From Cyanobacteria bacterium UBA947 (lineage in GTDB: Bacteria > Cyanobacteriota > Vampirovibrionia > Gastranaerophilales > Gastranaerophilaceae): 5,132 nt of DNA. The notes below the pieces were generated by a model that worked only from the letters and a program-made list of their open reading frames with translations, searched no databases and was not told the DNA's origin. Numbering within the stretch: position 1 is the first letter of the stretch; each line of letters starts with the position of its first letter. The translations under genes and the position numbers were made by a program. The DNA lies in assembly GCA_002293275.1 (NCBI GenBank), contig DBCX01000019.1:1-5132 (forward strand), read 5' to 3'. This document shows, piece by piece, positions 1 through 5,132 of the stretch.

Positions 1-2
1 AC

Positions 3-3000
3 TTTATATCCACCTACAACAACCGTAACGAGGCCTTTGTTAAAGTGACCTTTGGGGGTTCAACCGGGGGCGACATGACTGTCGGCCGCAAAATTCGCAA
101 AAATAAAAGCGGTTACGCCAGCACCTATTACCTGAACGACAGCCCGACAACTTTATCCAATATCCACGCGGTTTTAGAAGAATTCAACGTCACCCCGAAC
201 AGTTACAACGTGATGATGCAAGGCGATGTCATGGGCATCACCAACTGTACTCCCAAAAACCGCCGCAAAATCATTGACGAAATCGCCGGTATCGCTGATT
301 TTGACCGCCGCATTGAACAGGCCACAAACGAGCTTACGACCGTTGAGCAGCGCATTGAAAAGGCGGGTGTGATTTTAGGCGAGGTTGACACGCGTCTTGA
401 ACAACTCAAAGATGAGCGCGAAACCGCCTTGAAATACCAAAAACTTCGCGAAGAAAAAACCTCCCTTGAAGCCCAAGTCAACACCGTCCGCTTTTTTGAC
501 CTGAAACGAAATTTAGAACAAGCCCACGCAAACATTCTTGATTTCGGCAAAAAGAAAAAAGAAGAAGAGGTCAAAAATCAGGATTTGGACGAGCGCCTGA
601 AACTTATCCGCGGTAAGTACGACGAGCTGTGCGCGCAGGTGAAAGAACAAGGCGAAGAACAACAAATTGAGCTGAAAAAGCAAGAAGAGGGGGTAAAAGG
701 CGAGGTTGACCGAAAAAATTCGGCAATAAATTTCGCCGACAAACAGATCCACGACGGCCTGCGCTCAATTGAGAACGCCAAAAACGGTATTGAAGGCTTT
801 ACCCAAAAGATTACCGATTTTGAGCTGAAAATCAAACTCAAAGACGGCGAAATCACCGGTTTGCAGTCGCAAAAAAGGGGTAAACAAGAAGAACTTGAGC
901 AAATCTTAAAAGATATGACAGGGCTGAACGCCACAGCTGACGCGCATTTGCAAAAACGCGCCGACCTGCGTGCAACGCTGGAATCCTTGCAGGACAGGGA
1001 AACCACGCTTATTAAAGAAAAGCTGCCGCTTGAGCAGGAGCTGAAAAACCTGCAAGCAGAGCTTGCCGCCGCGCGCGCAAAGGTGGAAGAATTAACCGAA
1101 TTGAAAGCGAATTTTGCGGCCGACCAAAAGCTAAAACAAGAGCTGACAGCGCAGCTTACGCAAGAGCTTGAAGATTTGAAACTTGTCCAGAGCAACTCGC
1201 TGCACGAGGCGGACAAAACCAAAAACGAGATAAACGATCTCGGGCACAACATCCGCACGCTGCATAACAAGATTGCGTCGATGGAGGCCCGCAAACAGGT
1301 GTCCGAGGAGAGCCTCGGCCGTGCGGTTGACACCGTGACAAACGCGAAACTCAAAGGTGTTCACGCGCCGCTGGTGCAGCTCGGAAAAGTTGATAAAGAG
1401 TATTCAACCGCTATGGAAGTGGCTTTTGGCGGCCGAATGACGCACATTGTTGTTGATGACGAAAACGTCGCCTCGCGCGCGATTGAGCTTTTGAAATCCT
1501 CAAACGCCGGCCGTGCGACGTTTATCCCGCTTAACAAAATACGGCAAGCACCCGCAAAATTGACCCTGCCAAAAGACAAAGGGGTGATTGATTACGCGAT
1601 TAATCTGGTGGATTTTGACGCAGCCTACACGGACGCGTTTTATTACGCTGTCGGCGAAACACTTGTGGTGGAAGACATGGGGGTTGCTAAAAAACTTATC
1701 GGCAAATACCGGATGGTCACGCTCGCCGGTGAAATCTTTGAAAAATCCGGCTCAATGACAGGCGGTTCTGTGCGCAGAACAGGTGTGAGTTTTTCAAGCA
1801 GCGATGACGAGGAGCTTTCCGCGGCGCGTGAGAACCTGAAAAAAATGGAAACAAAATTTGCCTCGCTTGAAGAAAAAAAATCGCAGCTTGAACAAAAACT
1901 TGAAAAAGTCCGTGCGGACTTTGGTGCGTCCGCTGCCGAGCTTTCCAGAGCAAAAGCCGAGCTCACGCACATGCAAACAACTTACGAAAACAGCCGGACC
2001 CTGCTGCAAGAGCGCGAAGAATTTATCAAAACCGCTGAGCCAAACATTGCCGCGTTGAACAAAAAACTTGATAAAATGGAAGCCGACAACATAAAAATTT
2101 CCGAACAAATGACGCAGACGCAAACGCAAATCGCCGAGGTTGAAAAACTGCTGCAAGACGCCGACCTGAAAGATTTGAAAGAAAAAACCCAAGGCGTTGA
2201 GAGCGAAATCAAGCGCCTTGATGCCGCGCTGATGAGCGCAAACAACGATAAGAGCGAGTTTAGCCGCCAGATTGAGTTCCACAAAAACCTTATTGAAACA
2301 AAAAATGAGGATATCACAAACATTCTGGCAAACAACAAAAAACTTGAGGCCGACAAGGTTCAGCACAAAGCCGATATTGAAGAGCTCAACAAGCAGTTGG
2401 CCGCGCTGCAAGACCAGATTGAAAAAATTGAAATTAAACTCGGCGCGCTGCTCAAAGAGCGCGATTCAATCAATAAGGATTTAATTGAGCTTGAAACGCA
2501 AAAACAGGTGCGTGCATCTGACATTGAGCGAATCGCAGAGCAAATCGAGAGTTTCAAATCGCGCCGGCGCGAGCTTGAACCGCAGCTTGAAGATGCGCGC
2601 AAAGAGCTTGAAGACGCCGGGCTTGAGGTGAATAAATTAGAACCGTCCGAGATTTCTATTGAAGAAATTACGGAAAAAATCCGCCGGCTTGAAAAGCGCA
2701 TGGAAGATTTGGGTGATGTGAATATGCGCGCGCTTGCGGCCTATGAGGAGGTGCTAAAACGTCAGACAGAGTTAAAAGAACAAATTGACACGCTGTCAAA
2801 AGAACGCAAAGAAATTTTGGACCGGATGCAAGGCTACGAGCAGCTTAAAAAAGAAACGTTCATGAAAACTTACAACAACATTAACGAGAATTTCAAAGAG
2901 GTGTTCCACAATTTGAGCGAGGGTGAAGGGTCGTTAAAGCTTGAAAACCCTGATGATCCGCTCTCTGGCGGGTTGACAATTGAGGCTCAGCCGCGCGATA

Positions 3001-3308
3001 AAAAATTGCAGCGCCTGGAGAGTATGTCAGGCGGTGAAAAGTCGCTCACCGCGCTTGCGTTTGTGTTTGCGATACAAAAATATATGCCGTCACCCTTCTA
3101 CGCGTTTGACGAGGTGGACGCAAACCTTGATACAATGAACGTTGAGCGTATCGCGCAGATGGTTAAAAATCAGGCAAAAGATACGCAATTTATAGTAGTT
3201 TCTCACCGCAAACCTATGATAGAATCAGCTAACAGGACAATCGGTGTGACGCAAAAAGAAAAAGGTATTACAAAAGTAACGGGGATAAAACTCCGCGATG
3301 AGGGGTAA
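3..3308 (+). CDS. smc: Chromosome segregation protein SMC, 5'-partial (cyanobacterial-type)
   Basis: ATPase subunit of bacterial condensin; dimers with ScpA/ScpB loop and compact the chromosome in the nucleoid. Reading is open from base 3, giving 1101 visible residues; the Walker A segment lies off the window, so full length is probably about 1200, usual for the family. Visible in order: rest of the N-terminal head with YNVMMQGDV (204-230) and NRRKIIDEIAG (258-290); a long Glu/Lys/Leu-rich coiled-coil arm; the hinge (about 1347-1784, ending in the typical GSMTGGS); a returning coiled-coil arm; and the C-terminal head. That head carries the ABC signature SMSGGEK (3021-3041), Walker B FYAFDEVD (3096-3119), D-loop ANLD (3120-3131) and an H-loop histidine (3204-3206). 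The GTG at 45 is internal, because homologous residues precede it (FISTYNNRNEAFVK). All visible motifs are intact, with no frameshift. It is followed by scpA after 26 nt, the expected partner. Lineage assignment is from memory of the family. Confidence 0.97.
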   Translation, partial: FISTYNNRNEAFVKVTFGGSTGGDMTVGRKIRKNKSGYASTYYLNDSPTTLSNIHAVLEEFNVTPNSYNVMMQGDVMGITNCTPKNRRKIIDEIAGIADFDRRIEQATNELTTVEQRIEKAGVILGEVDTRLEQLKDERETALKYQKLREEKTSLEAQVNTVRFFDLKRNLEQAHANILDFGKKKKEEEVKNQDLDERLKLIRGKYDELCAQVKEQGEEQQIELKKQEEGVKGEVDRKNSAINFADKQIHDGLRSIENAKNGIEGFTQKITDFELKIKLKDGEITGLQSQKRGKQEELEQILKDMTGLNATADAHLQKRADLRATLESLQDRETTLIKEKLPLEQELKNLQAELAAARAKVEELTELKANFAADQKLKQELTAQLTQELEDLKLVQSNSLHEADKTKNEINDLGHNIRTLHNKIASMEARKQVSEESLGRAVDTVTNAKLKGVHAPLVQLGKVDKEYSTAMEVAFGGRMTHIVVDDENVASRAIELLKSSNAGRATFIPLNKIRQAPAKLTLPKDKGVIDYAINLVDFDAAYTDAFYYAVGETLVVEDMGVAKKLIGKYRMVTLAGEIFEKSGSMTGGSVRRTGVSFSSSDDEELSAARENLKKMETKFASLEEKKSQLEQKLEKVRADFGASAAELSRAKAELTHMQTTYENSRTLLQEREEFIKTAEPNIAALNKKLDKMEADNIKISEQMTQTQTQIAEVEKLLQDADLKDLKEKTQGVESEIKRLDAALMSANNDKSEFSRQIEFHKNLIETKNEDITNILANNKKLEADKVQHKADIEELNKQLAALQDQIEKIEIKLGALLKERDSINKDLIELETQKQVRASDIERIAEQIESFKSRRRELEPQLEDARKELEDAGLEVNKLEPSEISIEEITEKIRRLEKRMEDLGDVNMRALAAYEEVLKRQTELKEQIDTLSKERKEILDRMQGYEQLKKETFMKTYNNINENFKEVFHNLSEGEGSLKLENPDDPLSGGLTIEAQPRDKKLQRLESMSGGEKSLTALAFVFAIQKYMPSPFYAFDEVDANLDTMNVERIAQMVKNQAKDTQFIVVSHRKPMIESANRTIGVTQKEKGITKVTGIKLRDEG

Positions 3309-3314
3309 ATGGGT

Positions 3315-3321
3315 AGGGAGG
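3315..3321 (+). promoter_or_regulatory. Probable ribosome binding site of scpA
   Basis: AGGGAGG is a good anti-16S match, 13 nt before the scpA ATG. That spacing is longer than the usual 5-9 nt. An in-frame TAG at 3314-3316 excludes any more upstream scpA start, so the ATG at 3335 remains the best choice despite the spacing. Confidence 0.55.
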
Positions 3322-3334
3322 CCCGAAAGACACA

Positions 3335-4126
3335 ATGATTAATACAACAGAAGATTACACGATAGGAAATTTGGCAGAAGTTGTCATGCCGCAGCCATTG
3401 GAAGACTCAGGGCAGCCCGAGGGAATTGCGATTTTGGTGCAGATGGCAAAGCAGGGCAAAATCAACCCGTGGAATATTGATATAATTGACGTTACGGACA
3501 AATACATCAAGTTTCTTTGCGACAGCAAGGAACAGAATTTGCGGCTGACCGGCAGAACGTTTTTGTTCGCAGCCGTGCTGTTGAAATTAAAATCCAATAT
3601 TTTAGAAGGCATCGATGTGATGTCGATGGAGCAGGCAGCCTATGAGGAGCCGGAGTTTGACGACGACGGTTTTGTGGTTGACTATGAGATGCCGGCGACA
3701 AACGTGATTTCTATTGATGAGGTGTTGGCGCGGCGAGCAAGCGTTCGCCAGAACAACAAACGCGTTGTGACGTTAAAAGACCTAATCCGCCAGTTGAAGT
3801 TTTATGAGGAACTGGAAAAAAAGCAGTCGCTCAAAGCCTCGCACGAGCGTGCAAAACGGCGGGTTCAGTCGTATTCGCGGCTGACGGCGGACGACATTGT
3901 GAATTTGGCGCACGAGGAATATATTGAAGATTGCGTCGCGAAATTGAAAGAGAATTTGGTGCAGATTTTCTCGCGCAATGATAAGATTGAATTGAACGAG
4001 TTGACGCTGCTCGGGATGGACCGCGTGAGCGCGTATATTTCGCTGTTGTTTTTGACGGCCGAAACGGATTACGAGCTGCGGCAGGACGAGTTTTATTCTG
4101 ATTTGTATGTGGTAAAGGGGGTATAA
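3335..4126 (+). CDS. scpA: Segregation and condensation protein A (kleisin)
   Basis: Kleisin subunit that bridges the two heads of an SMC dimer and recruits ScpB, closing the condensin ring. It has 263 residues, normal for ScpA. The N-terminal helical domain starts near residue 27 (EGIAILVQMAKQGKINPWNI), with NPWN in place of the common DPWD-type motif, followed by TFLFAAVLLKLKSNIL (75-90), the region that contacts the SMC neck. An acidic linker (about 104-118) leads to a basic helix (RVVTLKDLIRQLKFYEEL, 143-160). The last 80 residues are the winged-helix domain that binds the other SMC head, ending in the family-like pattern RQDEFYSDLYV. The linker layout resembles cyanobacterial ScpA as I remember it. 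The start is the first ATG after an in-frame TAG at 3314. It lies 26 nt after smc, so the two are almost certainly co-transcribed. scpB is not next to it. Confidence 0.95.
   Translation: MINTTEDYTIGNLAEVVMPQPLEDSGQPEGIAILVQMAKQGKINPWNIDIIDVTDKYIKFLCDSKEQNLRLTGRTFLFAAVLLKLKSNILEGIDVMSMEQAAYEEPEFDDDGFVVDYEMPATNVISIDEVLARRASVRQNNKRVVTLKDLIRQLKFYEELEKKQSLKASHERAKRRVQSYSRLTADDIVNLAHEEYIEDCVAKLKENLVQIFSRNDKIELNELTLLGMDRVSAYISLLFLTAETDYELRQDEFYSDLYVVKGV
4114..4121 (+). promoter_or_regulatory. Ribosome binding site of the membrane protein gene, inside the end of scpA
   Basis: AAAGGGGG sits 6 nt before the ATG at 4128 and lies within the last codons of scpA. The spacing is good and supports both the chosen start and translational coupling with scpA. 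Confidence 0.65.
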
Positions 4127-4127
4127 A

Positions 4128-4859
4128 ATGAGAATTATTGAAGGTATTAAAAAAATATATGAAGGTCCCAATGTTGTGCCGGTGCACGTGTTGTTTTTGG
4201 TGTACAGTTTGCTTTGTGCCTGTATAGACCCGAAAAATGCGGGTTGGCATACGGCTGCTCTCGGTATTGTAGTTGGTGCATTTGTTGTTTATCTTGGCGG
4301 CTGGGGCCTGCAGTTTCTACATAATTGTTTTGACGAGCAATTTGAGCTGCCGGTCCTTAATTCAAGCCCATTGGGGGTATTTTTGAAAGCATTTCCGCTA
4401 TTGTTTGTTTGGGGGATATATTTATTGGTAATATTAGGTATCTTCGGCGGTGTCACGGTTGCGTTTGCCGTATCGGGAATCGTGCCTAAACTGATAGTCG
4501 TTCTTGTTGCGTTGATTTCGGTAATTGCGATTATATTATTTTCGGTTTTCGCGCAGTTTGTTTATGTTGTTTACTCAAAAGATTATTCCCCAAAAGGATT
4601 GTGGAATATATTGATTCCGTTTACGTTTATCGAAAAATATTTTGCAAAAATGCTGTCGTTGATAGGTCAGATGGCTTTAATTTTTATTGGTTTGTTCGGT
4701 TTAGTTATTATCGCCGGGTTTTTGTTTGCTATGTTCAAAGTTGAAGGTCCTGTGCCGGAGATTCTTGTGAGCGGACTTGCAGATTATGTGACTATGGTAG
4801 TCGGATATGCATGCGGCTACTGTCTGGTGAAAATCTACAAAGAGGAGCCGTTGACTTAG
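4128..4859 (+). CDS. Uncharacterised multi-pass membrane protein (weakly DUF4013-like)
   Basis: Function not recognised. The 243-residue product is strongly hydrophobic, with about six predicted membrane segments by eye: residues 17-33, 42-64, 85-116 (long, possibly two), 121-149, 174-202 and 215-235. There is no clear cleavable signal peptide; the short N-terminus MRIIEGIKKIYEG looks like a cytoplasmic amphipathic start. A GGWGLQFLHNCFDEQFELPVL stretch (57-77), followed by a helix with WGIYLL, resembles the 'glycine-rich helix, then LP.., then a helix ending in iY' layout of DUF4013 proteins, but this is a weak likeness. No catalytic or metal-binding motif is evident. The ATG follows the scpA stop by one nucleotide and has a well-placed ribosome binding site, so it is probably co-expressed with smc-scpA. 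G+C is lower than in smc (37-48% in lines counted). The stop codon overlaps that of the convergent regulator gene. Confidence 0.9.
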   Translation: MRIIEGIKKIYEGPNVVPVHVLFLVYSLLCACIDPKNAGWHTAALGIVVGAFVVYLGGWGLQFLHNCFDEQFELPVLNSSPLGVFLKAFPLLFVWGIYLLVILGIFGGVTVAFAVSGIVPKLIVVLVALISVIAIILFSVFAQFVYVVYSKDYSPKGLWNILIPFTFIEKYFAKMLSLIGQMALIFIGLFGLVIIAGFLFAMFKVEGPVPEILVSGLADYVTMVVGYACGYCLVKIYKEEPLT

Positions 4860-4867
4860 GTCAAGGG
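4848..4867. terminator. Small hairpin over the overlapping convergent stop codons; possible weak bidirectional terminator
   Basis: CCGTTGAC and GTCAAGGG form an 8-bp stem with one G-G mismatch around a TTAG loop (4856-4859). The loop contains the stop codons of both genes. There is no good T-tract on the rightward side. On the leftward side only scattered T runs follow, as read from the minus strand. It is therefore at best a weak terminator, but it is the only candidate structure between two convergent genes. Confidence 0.3.
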
Positions 4868-5074
4868 ATAGATTGTATTCAGATCAATACCAAGCGCCTT
4901 GCAGATTTTAATGACTACTACGATACTCGGATTAGCGGTGCCTTTTTCAATCATAGATAAATAGTTTTGCGTTATATCTGCTGCTTCTGCAAGTTTTTCT
5001 TGTGAAAATCTTTTGCGTAATCTTTCAATCCTAATATTTTCAGCGACAATTTTTATAATCTCTTTTTTCACCAT
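4856..5074 (-). CDS. Short XRE (Cro/CI-type) helix-turn-helix transcriptional regulator
   Basis: DNA-binding regulator of 72 residues consisting of a single HTH_3-type domain with no sensor or oligomerisation domain. Visible pattern: ENIRIERLRKRFSQEKLAEAA (12-32, with the SQE start of the positioning helix at 24-26), the recognition helix TQNYLSMIEKG (35-45), NPSI (48-51) and a closing helix KICKALGIDL (56-65). The size and layout match stand-alone XRE repressors and also restriction-modification controller (C) proteins; the sequence alone does not separate these. The ATG at 5074 is the first ATG in frame, although the frame stays open to about 5126. No ribosome binding site precedes it. Counted G+C is 34%, well below smc. 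It is convergent with the membrane gene (4-bp overlap) and divergent from a strong promoter at 5094-5122, which it probably controls together with its own. The regulated partner is outside the window. Confidence 0.93.
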   Translation of the reverse strand: MVKKEIIKIVAENIRIERLRKRFSQEKLAEAADITQNYLSMIEKGTANPSIVVVIKICKALGIDLNTIYPLT

Positions 5075-5080
5075 AAAATT

Positions 5081-5086
5081 ATTATA
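5081..5086 (-). promoter_or_regulatory. Candidate -10 box of the regulator gene, placed for a leaderless transcript
   Basis: On the minus strand a perfect TATAAT ends 6 nt before the ATG at 5074, so transcription would start at or next to the start codon. Positions 17 nt upstream read TAATAA, a poor -35. The lack of a ribosome binding site fits a leaderless mRNA. An alternative is a TATAAA further upstream (5127-5122), which would give a leader of about 40 nt. Confidence 0.4.
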
Positions 5087-5093
5087 TCTTAAC

Positions 5094-5122
5094 TTGACAT
5101 TTATTATTACAAATGATATAAT
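5094..5122 (+). promoter_or_regulatory. Perfect consensus sigma70-type promoter pointing out of the window
   Basis: TTGACA (5094-5099) and TATAAT (5117-5122) are separated by exactly 17 nt, and TG at 5114-5115 supplies an extended -10 (TGATATAAT). Transcription should begin near 5129 and run rightward into a gene not included here. It is divergent from the XRE regulator, which starts only 20 bp from the -35 box, so repression by that protein is likely. Confidence 0.8.
5098..5115. promoter_or_regulatory. Candidate operator: CATTT-N8-AAATG dyad in the promoter spacer
   Basis: CATTT (5098-5102) and AAATG (5111-5115) are perfect inverted half-sites separated by 8 bp. They lie almost exactly between the -35 and -10 boxes, where a bound repressor dimer would block polymerase. 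The 18-bp size suits an XRE dimer. The assignment is inference; the arms are short and the region is AT-rich. Confidence 0.35.
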
Positions 5123-5128
5123 TTATAT
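5116..5128. repeat. 13-bp palindrome ATATAA-T-TTATAT over the -10 box
   Basis: Six-base arms (5116-5121 and 5123-5128) are perfectly complementary around a central T and cover the -10 box of the rightward promoter. This could be a second operator, but AT-only palindromes occur readily by chance in DNA this AT-rich. Confidence 0.25.
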
Positions 5129-5132
5129 TACT

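Noticed and set aside
45..47. GTG as the start of smc
   Set aside because: The frame is open upstream to the window edge and encodes residues fitting the SMC head. A protein starting here would lack Walker A, so the gene is truncated by the window rather than naturally short.
578..1354. 258-codon open frame on the minus strand, and another at 1794-2411 (205 codons)
   Set aside because: Both lie opposite the smc coiled-coil arms. Their Ser/Cys/Phe-rich, featureless products are what antisense reading of Glu/Lys/Leu/Ala codons gives, and no ribosome binding site or domain supports them.
1347..1784. Hinge region examined as a possible inserted domain
   Set aside because: Its length and the closing GSMTGGS motif are those of an ordinary SMC hinge.
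2973..2978. TTGACA inside smc as a possible internal promoter for scpA
   Set aside because: No acceptable -10 lies 16-18 nt downstream (only a CGATAA/GATAAA-like stretch), and the hexamer encodes conserved SMC sequence.
3309..3334. Terminator or separate promoter between smc and scpA
   Set aside because: The 26-nt gap has no stem-loop with a T-run and no -35/-10 pair; co-transcription is the simpler reading.
4856..5074. Regulator as an antitoxin of a HigBA-type toxin-antitoxin pair
   Set aside because: No toxin-like gene lies beside it in this window; the gene to the right is not visible, so the idea is untestable here.

Overview
The window holds the end of a chromosome-maintenance operon followed by the edge of a separate regulatory locus. 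The organism is most likely a bacterium of the cyanobacterial lineage, with a non-photosynthetic Melainabacteria/Vampirovibrionia-type (gut Gastranaerophilales-like) genome as my best guess. This rests on the SMC protein. Its N-terminal head motif (YNVMMQGDV, then RRKIIDEIAG) and its C-terminal head (MSGGEKSLTALAF, PSPFYAFDEVD, RPMIE-like KPMIESANRTIGVTQ) look to me more like cyanobacterial SMC than like Bacillus or proteobacterial SMC. The lineage is inferred from remembered family sequences, not from a search, and nothing in the window tests for photosynthesis.

Layout. (1) 3-3308, +: a 5'-truncated smc gene lacking about the first 90-110 residues, including the Walker A motif, which lie upstream of the window. 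(2) 3335-4126, +: scpA, the kleisin partner of SMC, 26 nt after smc. (3) 4128-4859, +: an unrecognised six-helix (or so) membrane protein, weakly reminiscent of DUF4013 proteins, one nucleotide after scpA and with its own strong ribosome binding site. (4) 5074-4856, -: a 72-residue XRE/Cro-CI helix-turn-helix regulator, tail to tail with the membrane gene; the two coding regions overlap by 4 bp. (5) 5075-5132: a very AT-rich upstream region (7 G/C in 58 bases). It contains a perfect TTGACA-N17-TATAAT promoter with an extended -10, firing rightward out of the window, plus dyad symmetries that could be operators.

How they work together. SMC and ScpA form the core of the bacterial condensin that organises and helps segregate the chromosome. 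The third subunit, ScpB, is not encoded in this window. The membrane protein is probably co-transcribed with them, but its role is unknown. The XRE regulator is transcribed towards the operon and away from a strong divergent promoter, so it probably represses itself and the unseen gene(s) to the right. G+C drops from roughly half in smc (by eye), to around 40% in the membrane gene, 34% in the regulator (counted) and 12% in the intergenic region. This suggests that the right end is the start of a different, possibly accessory, locus.

Most of the window is ordinary core genome. The part most worth following is the right edge: the regulator, its possibly leaderless start, and the consensus promoter whose target lies outside the window. 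No RNA genes, insertion sequences, CRISPR arrays or long repeats were seen.
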